Positions 1 to 12,100 of a DNA stretch of 64,000 nt are shown here, piece after piece (position 1 is the stretch's first letter; every line of letters starts with the position of its first letter). Both the position numbers and the translations under genes were made by a program. The stretch is from the NCBI GenBank assembly GCA_030847615.1, contig JAUMIR010000003.1, forward strand, positions 75,216,001-75,280,000, read 5' to 3'. The notes under the pieces are model-generated. The model was given only the letters and a program-made list of their open reading frames with translations, made no database searches and had not been told where the DNA came from. This stretch comes from Gambelia wislizenii (Eukaryota; Chordata; Lepidosauria; Squamata; Crotaphytidae).

Positions 1-425
1 CCTCATAGGAGGGATGATCCTTAGGACGAGATCACGGGGCTACGCCTCTCTACGGGCATCTCTCCCCCTTTCATCCTGTTTTGTTTACTTCTTAACCTGC
101 TTTTTCTCTTACAGTTTTTCACTTATGTTATATCAGCATAGAATTTCTTTTCTGCTTGTTGGCTGTATCACAGACTGAGGAATGGGAGTGGCTACTCCTC
201 CTAATATGGGCTACCTCAATTCTGCTTCCTGCCTTCCAGAGCAAAGGGGAGGAGTAGCCCATGAGAGGATGTTTTCATCGCCATCACTGAAAAGAAACAT
301 CTCAAAGGTAAGGCCAATGTTCTGTTTTCATGCATCTAAGGAAGTAGACCAAGTATATGAATGCTATGCTACAACTTATTTCTTTCAATTAGTCTCAAAG
401 GTGCTACAAGATCCCCTTGCATAGG
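1..425. repeat. Probable interspersed repeat remnant
   Basis: This stretch has more CpG and a more GC-rich texture than the adjoining intron, with a short near-palindromic passage around 183-260 (gtggctactcctcc against ggaggagtagccc, 14 and 13 bases). It encodes no recognisable protein; the 80-codon open frame at 182-424 looks like chance. The texture resembles DIRS-type terminal regions I recall from squamates, but I cannot align it to the two DIRS copies in this window, so the family is a guess. Confidence 0.25.
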
Positions 426-2979
426 AAAAATCTCTACTGTACTGTATTCTGAAGAGACACCCCTGCATCATACTATCACTCCATCTGGAGCACAACTTTC
501 AGTCATAATCACAATTTGAGTTGTTTAAACTAATACAGTAACACACTACAGCTAACATGAAGCAATTATCAATATTTAATGTGTATCTCTACAGCTACCA
601 TTAGACCACACGGGTACTGGTACAAATTACACAGAATATTAAAAAGTTTGCCACTAGCTAACCTGTACCTACAATTTTGGTATGAATTAGATAGTGAGAA
701 GATTATGACAATAACACCAAGAATATAAAGCAATGGCAATAAATTTGCAGAAGCCATCTGAAACAGTATCACACATCCATGATGCAGAATATATATAAAA
801 CCCAAACAGAAGACTGGAGCAATACAATGTAGTTCTGGAAACACGGGAATGAACAATTTTCATACACAGTACAGCACATGGGTGGTGGGAGGCTGCCGTT
901 TTTAAAAAGAATTGTGCCAAGACTCCAGAATGTCAACTGTAACTTTGAAACAGCAAAACACAGGCAACTTATAATTTTGGCAGATTGTGAATTTGTATGC
1001 TGACATAATACTCTCATATAATGGTGCCACACACACACAAAAAAAAAAAAAGGAAAAAAAGGTACAGGATAGTATATCTCAACAAAAAAGTAGAACAAAT
1101 GGCACAGCATGCCAGCGGAAAATAAGGCCTATAAAAAAAAGAAAAAAGAAAACCAGTAATGGAGGTGCAGTCTAGATGTGTATGTGTGTTTTTAAGACAT
1201 GGGGGTTGTCCATGTGGCGAAAATATTCTTCACAGAATTCAAGGAGAATATGATTTGTCTAAATGTGATCCCACATCAATCTGCCATATTCGGAAGGAAG
1301 GGGGCCAAAATTGCCAAATACTCCGCAGGAAAAGCCTTTGTGGCTTTTTCCATTTTTTTTTTTAAAAACTCCAAAGGAAATGCATAGTTCCACTCCTCAG
1401 GAAACCAATTTGCTTTGAAACACATTTCCCCTAAACAGCAGAAGTGGAAACCTGATTGGTCAAACATGCACAGGGGCGGAGCTTGTTGGCAAAGCAAGTG
1501 CCCCAAACCATCATGTCAGATTTTCACCATAGTGATTGTGCGCTGAGGTGACAAAACCCTGCCTTTTTTCTGTTTATTTAAGTAGAATATCGCACTTCTG
1601 CACCTTGGATATGCTTTAAAAAACACTGTGACTGGTGGGAATAAAAACATGAGTAATTCACTCAAGCCCACTCTCTTAATTTGAAGGCATGTCTGTTTGA
1701 ACACTGAGTGAATAACTTTGCATGCCTGAGATCCTACCAAAAAATTGTGGAGACAAATAAAAGCTTCTATGAATTGGCATTAGTGCGCATCAATCCACAT
1801 TTTATAGCCTTGAACAGACAGGCCCATGATCAATAATCTGTGCTGTCTTCATCTCTTGCACCTTTCAAACACAGGAAAACTACTTGAGCAATTGTCTAGT
1901 TGTACCTGTGTTCTAGCACAACAGGCAACTGTACAGAGTCCAGAGGCCAATATCACCCACCCAATCCTCTCACACACGCAATGGCAGGAATATACCTCTA
2001 GCATGGGCCATATAATGACCAAAATGGCATTCTGCGACTACTTGTCAATATTTTGGCAGATATATAGCTAAAAACTAAGGTATGGGCAGGTGCAGGAGGA
2101 TGAGTTTGCATATTCTGGTTTTCAGCACAGGTTTTGGTAAAAAATAAGTTTTTCAGTGAAAATCCTTTAAAAATATAACTTATCAAAAGTAGAAGTTTGA
2201 AGGGCTTTGGGGAATGCAAAAGTGGGGTACAGGGGCCACATGCAAACCACAGGATGTGCTTTCCCTGCACCTGGTCTAATGCATAACCACAAACACAGTA
2301 AGTTCTAAAGGCTGAAGAACTTCTTGTGCCTAGGAAGGGCATGAGAATCAAACAAAAAGTTTCTCTTCCTTCTAAGCTGAACTGAAGAGCATTTATTCTG
2401 AGAAACAGGCTAGGGCACGGAAAATGACCATGAGCAACTTGTTTTAATGGCCACCTGGTGGTCTTCACACATTTCAGCCTGCCATCTAGTTTTGGTGAAT
2501 GCTCCCTGCTGGCTCAGTCTCCCTGGGAAACTTAAAACACCTGTGCTGGAATAGGTTTTTAAAAAAATCTATGCAGTTCTACCCCTGAACTCAGCAAAGA
2601 TGGTAAATTCTTAAGACAGTTTTGACTGAACAGTCTTTGTGCCAAAAGAATCAAAGGCTAAATGTACTGAATATTTTTTAAACAGAAGGATGAGGCAGAT
2701 GGCCTTTTAACATACCCTTCCAGAGTCTATAGTTCTACAACATACTTTTAAAGTAAATATTTGGTAATATATTGGAGTGGCAACCCAATAACAGCCTGAA
2801 TGCCCAGGTAATTCAGACAGATAAAAGACACAACCACTAGACCTTATAAGGTAAGGTACTTATAGGGCTTAACCCCAGAGATTTTATCAAGACAATATAC
2901 TGCTATCTCAAATAAACTATCAGGAAGACTAGCATGGAAGTCGTTAATGTAACCAATTTATTCTTCTGTCTTCACCAAC
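426..2979. other. LCOR intron 4 sequence, no gene seen
   Basis: This lies downstream of LCOR exon 4 and is intronic for the longer transcript. It is AT-rich, with simple A-runs near 1031-1060 and 1130-1150. I searched the minus strand for the next expected LCOR exon (the segment that follows FYRK and contains the QRMI-QFAAEY region of the human protein) and did not find it, so that exon should lie left of position 1. The 156-codon minus-strand open frame at 1998-2468 shows no domain and is treated as chance. Confidence 0.6.
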
Positions 2980-3112
2980 CTTTTCGATAAAAGACTGCAT
3001 GGAGGAATTCTTCCGCTTGCCTCTCAAACCGAATGATCTTTGCTTGCTCTTGTCTAAGCAGAGCTTGGTGCTCAACTTCCAAAGCTGGCTCATCCAGAAT
3101 GACTAAGTGTTC
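2980..3112 (-). CDS. LCOR: LCOR exon 4
   Basis: The exon is 133 bp (44 codons plus one base). It is preceded on the minus strand by a pyrimidine-rich acceptor ending in CCCCAG and followed by a GTTGGT donor, which is weaker than consensus. It reads in phase 0 from exon 3, beginning EHLVILDEP and ending HAVFYRK, with a basic/acidic stretch ([17 protein letters not shown]) likely to be helical. The split last codon begins with G, which would give the Asp that follows FYRK in mammalian LCOR. No stop codon interrupts the frame. Confidence 0.88.
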
Positions 3113-6100
3113 CTGGGGAAAAAATTAACAAGAACATAAAAACACAAACACAAACCTTTTCCTTTCCTCCTTGCCGACTCTAATAAAACTGTTCCGTTAA
3201 TTGCATAATAGGACTATTCTGAGACAAAGTAATACATTTCAGTACACAAACCAATCATAGCTAAGTCTTTTATACTCAGGGTGATGTTGTGCTCAAATCA
3301 CAGGTTACTTATAAGTAAATATTGTATGCTCAACATCTAAATGCTGAATATAACCATGCCAAAATATTCGGTACAAAACATAAAGGGGAAAAATATCTTC
3401 CCTTTATTCAAAAGTAACACTGTAAATAAAATATACCACCCATGAAGCAAAGTGTTGAAAGTTTTCACTTTATGTTGACCAGGCAAACTAGTGTAGTGCC
3501 ATTCCAACCGAGACACTGCGAAAACACAGCAGATTGCCTGATAACAGACAACAGCAGTTCCCTACCAAACTAGGTTACACTAAAAAAGTTGTTTAAGGAA
3601 GAAAGGGTGGAAGACATAGTGCTACCGCTACCACCACCACCACCACCACTTTTACTGATAAGCATAACACATGCAGCCCTGAAAAATTCCTAACATTCCC
3701 CTTCCCCAGCTTCACTCTTCTCTCCTTTTTCATTCATCCCCAAAATTCATACAATAGTTACAACTTAAAGAGAATGTCAGCAACGTACCTAAGCAAACCA
3801 CTAAAAAAATAAATACTGGGGTCAAATCACACAACCATTAATCAAGTTGTGGCCACCTAGTTTGCATTTGTTTGGCCAGATGCAAAAATGACCCATGACA
3901 GCCGGAAAATATAGTTAAGTACACAATTGGATCCAATGAGTTAATGGTCTTTCAACTATTTACATATGAATTGACCAAAGCCCTGTGTCAAACACACTAC
4001 AGCAATCTATCTGTGGAATCACTACTACATGGAATGGTTGCAAGCGTCCTGCTTCCTACATGCAACTGATAGAAATCACTTTTGATTACAGCTGTTGCCC
4101 AGTTTTGAGGGGAACAAATTTGGACTTAAGAGGTACTGCCAAGCAGCAAATCTTGAAGTAATATGGCAATATTCAACACAGGATTTCCCCAGTCTTCATT
4201 AAAACCCAATTGGTCAATCATCATCCCATTCAGAACAGTATGTAATTTGGGCCAGGACAGCTGCTACTACATCCAAAATAAACAAAATTATACATGTATG
4301 TTACCAACATGTAACTCACACCACATGTCTAACAATCTTAACTAGCGGCAGCACATGTTAAACAATACAGTAAGCCCTCAGTATCTGCTGGGGTTTGGCT
4401 CCAGGACCCACCATGGATAACAAAATAAAAAGTCCAATTATATAAAACGGGTAGTAAAATGGGTCCCTTATATAAAATGGCAAATCACAGGGTTTCCTTT
4501 TTGACTCCCCGCCCCCGCAAATATTTTCAAGCCGTGGTTGGTTGAATCTGTGGATGCAGAACCTGTGGACTGTACTGAAAAAATAATTACCTACAAAGAG
4601 TTTCTACAAAGTTTCTAGAAAAGATACAAAAAAGAAGTATTAAAAGGATGAAGCACCTTCCAAACCAGAAAAGACTAATATGTTTGACAAACAAAGAAGA
4701 AGTTTATAAACTTACAAATACTATAGCTGGTTTATGAAAAAGAAATTCTATGGAGAGCCTCATTTGTACAGTGGCAAAAACAGAATTACGTAGAGCCTAA
4801 TTATCTTAGGACAGTGCAGATTTAACACAATGGCATGTATCATATTGGTAATACCAACTAAACTAAAACCTATGAATCAATTGTTGAATGGTGAGTCAAC
4901 ACTTATGTAAATCACATTGATTCAATGGGACTACCAATAGGATTCAAATCAGTGAATCTACTCCCAATATTCAGTAATGCAGTAAGTCACTTACGATAAA
5001 AACAATGTAAAGGAATATATAAAGATAGCATAGAATCATGGAGTTGGAAGGGGCCTCATGGACCACTGAGTCCAACTCCCTGGTCACCTTAAATGCAAAA
5101 CATTAACGATGGCCTTAAAATTCAATCAAAGATCTACAAGAACAGCATGAAGGATCAGTTTGATCACTTGCTGTTTAATGAAATGAGGGAATGTGAGGAA
5201 TGTGTTGTATGTGCAGAAGAGGCAATTTTTGCTAAGCCATGACATCTGTGGATCAGGGTAAACATTCCACACACTTCCTTAGAGGCTAAATGTATGCCCA
5301 GTTCTCAGCCATCTCATGAGAGTGATTTATGTCCTGACATCTATATTCACACATGAGTAATCTTGCAGCCACAGGTCAGCATAAGAGGGGCACTCCAAAA
5401 AAGCAATACAAGGACTCCCTGAAACAACATCTCAGGCTCAGCCAAATTGATCACCAACAATGGTCTGCCCTGGCCTCACATCGGGAGGCATGGAGACGCA
5501 CTATCCGCAATGCTGCAGCTTTATTTGAGAACTCAGGCTGAACAAGTCTTGAAGAGAAATGGCAACGCAGAAAACATCACAATCCGGAAACATCACCCAA
5601 GGAGACCTTCTGCTGTGCTTTCTGCAACCAGACTTGTTTATCTCGGATTGGCCTTTTTAGTCATCAGCGCGCTTGCAGAAAGTGCAGGATGAGTCCTTCC
5701 TGAATCTTCGTTTGCAAAGAAAAGCCAGAGAATCTTGCAGTGAATCTGGGCATAACCATACAAGGTTCACATCATATGGCCCACAAGTATACTGATCCTG
5801 TCATGATGCTTTCCAATCTTATATATAGTGTCAGAATCAATATAGATAACATGAAATGGCCAAAAATATGTTGCAAATTTTAATATTTTGTGTCTGATAA
5901 ATAGAGTGAGCATGACACCACAACACTAAACAGGTTGGGGAGGGAAATAATAAAATTTTAAGTCACACACTTATAAGCAATGTTTTTGTGCTCATTTCAG
6001 AATGCAAACTCATTTTGAAGTTCCTACTATATAGATTAAAACGTTTTAGCTTTAACAAGATATGGGTCTTTCATGTAGATTCTGATTAAATAATTTACTT

Positions 6101-9100
6101 CCCTATTGGGACAATTCATTTCTACTTCATCTAGCATTCATTTACATATAAAAAGAATAAACGATAGCTTAAAAACTGAACTCAGAAACAAAATTCTCAA
6201 TACCTCCAGCATGATCAAGGGAGGGGATACTGCAGTTTCATCATATCTAATTTCCTCTCCCTCAAAAAGATTCAATACATATTGCATTTTATAAATCTTT
6301 GACGCACTCTGTATTCCTATAAAGGAGAAGACAATCAACCCTGAACTTGTATAACTATATGGATTCTGAATTAATATAAGGAAAAATAATGTGTTAAAAG
6401 TCTAGTTTAGTGAGACAACCAGAGCAACAAGTGTAGCATTATGCCTACAATTAAAATGAAGAACGCAGGCACCTTCTATTTGCCCAACACAATCTATTCT
6501 CTTCTTTCCATTCTAACAATGATACAAAAAAGGAGAGTGGTAGTTTGCAGTGTATATCTACAGAACAGCAATGCAAGTATAACTTTGATTGATGCTGGAA
6601 AGTGAATGACACTGCAGTATATCATGAGATTACTGAGAGCAGTGCAGAGATTAAAGATAAATTTTAAAAACTTTGAAACAGAGTCCACCATGTCCCCCTC
6701 CCCAAAAAAGGAGCACAACTTTCTTTTTTACCAATGAATCAAGCTCATACCAGACTGAGTAAAAGAACTGTCATGGTGCAAAAAGGGAACTCCATAAAGT
6801 GCTGACATAGGAAAAAGGACTCTGTATAGCAATCACAGACAAGAGTTGCATGCTGGGCTTGTGTAGTGCCTATACTGTGAACTTCACAGCTGGTCAGCCA
6901 TTGAAGGCATTTAGTGCCATCTAATGAAGGTATTTAGTGCCATTTGCCTCCACATCCAGCAAAAAAATTAACTCCTTTATCAGTATCAATTCCTCTGAAA
7001 TCAAAATATAGGTTGAGTATCCCTTATCTGAAATGCCTGGACTTTGGATTTTAAATTATTTCAGATTTTGGAATACTTGCATACACATAATGAGATATCT
7101 TGTAGATGGGGCCTAAGTCTAAACATAAAATTCATTTATGTTTCATATAAACCTTATAAATTGGTCTGAAGGTAATTTTATACAAAATATTACACAATAT
7201 TTTAAATAATTTTGTGCATGAAACCAAGTTTGTGTTCACTGAACCACCAGAAAGCAAAGGTGTCACTATCTCAGCCACCTATGTGGATAATTTTGCATTC
7301 TGGATTTCAGATTGCAGACTTCCAGATAAGGGATACTCAACCTGTAATAAAAAAAGACAAAACCTCTACGACCCAGCTAACTTGGCTTTTATTTTGTCCA
7401 GCGTCCTTTTACCATGAGGAAAAAGATCTTCCCACTCCTATTTCCCATTCACCAAAAGTAAAAGCAGATTAAAAATCCTTGGAAAAGAACATATTTGCAC
7501 TGTTACCTTTACCTTTACTTTTTCTCTTCTCAAACAGCAGAAAAGACAATTTTCATCAAAAGACCAATCAGAGACACCTTCAGGCTCAAAGTCTGTGAAT
7601 AAGAAAAACAAATTACTTGACACCTATGAAGATCACAAGCTGTGTATGGCTAAAACTCATTCCTAAAGCATTACTAGCTTTTTAAAACAGTTGCAGCAAT
7701 TTAAAAAATGCAAGTTTAAATTCTGTCATGCTTTTCAGTTCCACAATATTACAAAAGTATAATCTTCGCCTACACACAAAGCAGATTTTCCTAAGCAACA
7801 CCAAAACCACTGCCAGTTACGCTCATTAGTAATTTTAGCCAATATGAAACTAACTGTGAGCATTGCCTGGGGGAAGGGAAAAAAGCACAAATCACCAAGG
7901 TAACATACATTTTCTAGAGGCAGAGCAGAGGTTGGTTCTGTCATTAGAAATGCAGATCAAGGCAAAAAAAAGGGTGGGGGAGAAGATATAATACCTTTAA
8001 ACAAACTCAGATCTTTTAATAATTCAGGTCCAAACAGCCCTTCTAAAATACTTTCAAATCCTAAAAGCAAAGAAAGAATGGTCAGTCTTCTGGATTCAAC
8101 ATGTTGCTGCCAGAATATTGACAACAGTTCTACATTTATCTGCTCCTACAATAAATCTGAACATGCTTTTACAATATACTTGAGGTCTCCTGGCCAGAAA
8201 GACAACTAAATTGTACTGCAGTGTTTTAAGAGTTTAATTATTCTGGTAATCAAGAAAAATGTAGTCTTAAAATAAGAATTTTTTGTCCAATGTGATTAAT
8301 AACAAATCCATTGACTTTAGGTTATGAACTCAAAAGTTGTAATTTTTGCCTGATTTGGTGTATTTTTCCCTTTTCTAAAAGACACCTTCAAGCCTTAGAA
8401 TTTCTCACTAAAGGACAAACTGAGCAGTAAAATACAGAGTGTGCATATTGTGCATAAACATGACTACTACTGGGAAGATTTTCTGTGCTCTTTTAAGAAT
8501 ACCAGGATTTTCTATTTAAAAGATTAAACCTCCTCCCAGTTATTGCCGCTATTTGTAAATGTAAATTCAATGTTAATTTGAATCATGGCTTGCAGCTAAA
8601 AATATGGCATAAGTAGTTAACCATTACTCAGAATATAAGCAAAAGCAAATAATGGGATGATTCTTGGGACACAATTATGAATTCTACTGAACAATTTGCT
8701 ATGAAAAATAAGGGTCATGATTTGAGGTTCTAGAATATATTTTCCATTTACACTTTCCATATGCACAATATTTCAAACACAGCAAGATGTTAAAAGATTT
8801 TTTAAAACAGAAAATGGGTATAGCTATTTTTAGAGCTGTATGATATAAAGGGGATACATACCATTCTGTTCTAGAGTTGTTAAGATTTTTTCACTAAGAA
8901 GTAAGCTGGATAGTGGTACGTTGATAAAGCCCTACTTTCAATTGTTAGGTATGAACAAGAACCATTTTTTAAAATTAAATGGGTATAAATAACTAAATAA
9001 ATAAAAAATAAAAATAAATAAAATTTTGAAGCATTATGAGGTGCAACACTGGAGAGTTCTTTCATCATTTAATTTTGCTAAAATCTTAAAAGTGCTCCTA

Positions 9101-12100
9101 TGAAATGAAACAAATAAAACTGGCAATATAGCAACAGAACCACATTTACATCAAGATGATTGTTACGTAATGACAAACTGGCATGGTGACAGAAGGAAAG
9201 AACACAGATGATCCAAAAAGAAATTATAGAGGAAAGGCAGAAAAGAAGGAGAACAACTATAAACAAACACGGCAAACCACAGCATTTTGGGATTCAGAGC
9301 AGCATCATAACCTCAAGGTACCTCACCTAAGTTTAAATGAACCTTGTGAGTCCTTACAGATCCACTACCCCTCAAATAACATAATCAGAACTTTTAAAAA
9401 AATGATGGGGAAAAAATTCCAATATCTAGTTACCTGTATATTGCAGAAAGATCTGTGCAACAGAACTCTACCCTTCGTCTAATTATAATGACTATTATTC
9501 AACTTTGGGAATGGGAATTTAGAGTGGGGAAACATGAACAAGGGAAAACATAGACACATATCTAAAAAATCCCTTTCCTCAAAAATGGCTACTCTTTTTA
9601 AAAGATTTTATTTTTGCAGTACTGTGGCTCTGTTGCATATCTGCATTTAGATTTCAAGTGCTGACATTTAGATTCAAAGCATTTTAGTTCCATGTAGCAC
9701 TGGTTGCTTAAAAAGCATGAAAGTAATTGTCAATAATTTGTATCCTACACAGTTTACCATGCATTCAATACACCATTCACAATGTCTGTTAATTGAGTTG
9801 CACAGTGCGGACAATACATTCTCACCTTGCTTAGTTCACTATTCTTGCCAATGGTAATGCCACTGGTGCTTTTTTAAAAATATTAAATATTAGATTTAAC
9901 AGTTGCATAGCAACAGCAGAAAAGCTTATATGCAACAGTCATCATAAAAAAAAACCAAATAAGGAAAGAATGCGTATATTCAAAAATTATTTTAAAGACC
10001 TAGCAGAATGGTTATGGAGCCCAACAAGGAGCAGAAAGAAACAGTGTAACAAAAGAACATGAATTGCCATTTTATATTTAATCACTAAGAAGTCCAGGAA
10101 AAGGATGTGTACATGCAACAAATATGATATACAAATCTTAAAAAATTAGATCCTGGTTATTTCTTTTCTATCAGTGTTAGAAGCTAAAAAAAAAACATTC
10201 TTTTTCCCCACTGATAATCTTTCTTCCTTGTATTTGACAGATTACATTTTCTTTTACATTTCAAAGGGAAAAAATTAACATGGCTGTCTTTGTTAAATTC
10301 ATGTATTCATACCCTCATCATCCACATGTATGTTTGATCACTTACAGCCTCAGATCCATTTTTGGGGAAGGGGCAAGGTATAAATAAAGTTAATAATAAT
10401 AATAATAATAATAATAACAACAACAACAACAACAACAACAGATGATGTCATGTACAGTGTTGCAAGCTACACACCAAAATTATTATGGTTGGAATATTAG
10501 AAATTAAAACTGGGAATTTCACTATGGCAGGAATTGGGAATTCGAGTATGCATTTGGAATATGAAAACAGGCCTTTTTCCTACTATTGAACATTGCCGTT
10601 AAAGTTACTTGTTTATTGCCCTTGTTATTTCCCCTCTGACAGGTTTACAAAATCTTTGAACACTAAATATACCCATACTAGCTCAGGTCCAGGCTATCTG
10701 GTAGACTGTATCTCCTTCTATGAACTAGCCCAGACCCTGAGATCATCAGGAGAGGCCCTTCTCTCAGTCCTACAATCATCTCAAATACAGTTGGTGGGGA
10801 CACGAGAGAGGGCCTTGTAGGTGGCTATCTCTAGACTCTGGAACTCCCTCCCCAGGGAGGCCAGATTGGCCCCTCCCTGTTGTTCTTCCGGTGGCAGGCC
10901 AAAACCTTTTTATTCAGGCAGGCTTTTAAAACAGACTGTTTTTAAATAACACGCTAAGAGGTGCTGTATGGTTTTATTGAACTGTTTTTAAAAGCTTTTA
11001 AAAGTTTGTTATTTACCAGGTCTGAATGGCTGACTGTTATCTCTCCAAAGTACTGGAATGCCACATTGGTACTTACCATGAAGGTACATTCTGGGGTTGG
11101 TAGAGAGGAGGAATCTGAATCCGTTACTCTTGGAAACATCCTTTCACTACCAAGAGAAGAGGCAGGAAGAACTATTTTAAGTCTCGTGAGAACTGGAGGT
11201 CTGTTGACTCCACACCTCCAGCCATCCACAAGGCCAGTTTACTGACTAACAAAGCCCAGCCAAGCGTAAGACTAAAGGTAAAAAACAAGAAAAAGAACCA
11301 GGAGGCAGTCACCAGGGAGGGGTGGATTCCTCTCTACCAACCCCAGAATGCACCTTCACGGTAAGTACCAATGTGGCATTCTCTGGGTTGGTGAGAAGAG
11401 GAATCTGAATCCTTTATTCTTGGAACATACCCAAGCCATTTACTGATAGGGAGGGGCAATTGCCTGATGCCTTGTCTTTCGCAACCTCCTGAAGAACCCG
11501 CCGTCTGAATGTAGCATCTGCAGATCTGAATTTGTCTATTTTGTAATGGCGGATGAAGGAGGAGGGTGTGCTCCAGGTGGCAGCTTGACATATTTCTAAG
11601 ATAGAAGCATTAGAGGAGAAGACTGCTGATATAACTGCTGCTCTGGTGGAATGAGCTAGGACTCTAGTGGACAAGGCATTTTTGCAGCATCGTATGCTGT
11701 CAGAATGCAGGACCTGATCTAATTATCAATGGTCTGTCTAGATACTCTCAATTCCAAGGAGGTTGGATTGAAGGATACAAAGAGAGTCACAGCATCTAAA
11801 GAGCCCTGTCTTCTTTATGTATATCCTCAAGGCCCTGCAGACATCCAGTTTATGCCATAGCTTCTCCCTAGAGTGAGAGAGGTTAGGACAGAAGGATGGC
11901 AAAATGAGTTCTTGCGAAAGAAAAAAAGAGATTACTTTTGGAAGAAAGGAAGGATCTGTGCACAAGGTGATGTATGCCTCGTTGAAGGTGCAGAGGTGCT
12001 TTTACAGACAGAGCTGCTAGTTCAGACACCCACCTACCAGAGGTTATGGTCACGAGGAAGGCCACCTTTAACTAGAGTAGCCTGAGGGGAATCTTCTGGA

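Noticed and set aside
1998..2468. 156-codon minus-strand open frame
   Set aside because: Low-complexity hydrophobic composition, no domain, no exon borders that fit LCOR; it lies in LCOR intron 4.
6250..6313. Exon-like minus-strand segment between LCOR exons 3 and 4 (AG and GT borders)
   Set aside because: LCOR exon 3 ends and exon 4 begins in phase 0; reading this segment in phase 0 meets TGA after 14 codons, and exons 3 and 4 already join in agreement with known LCOR.
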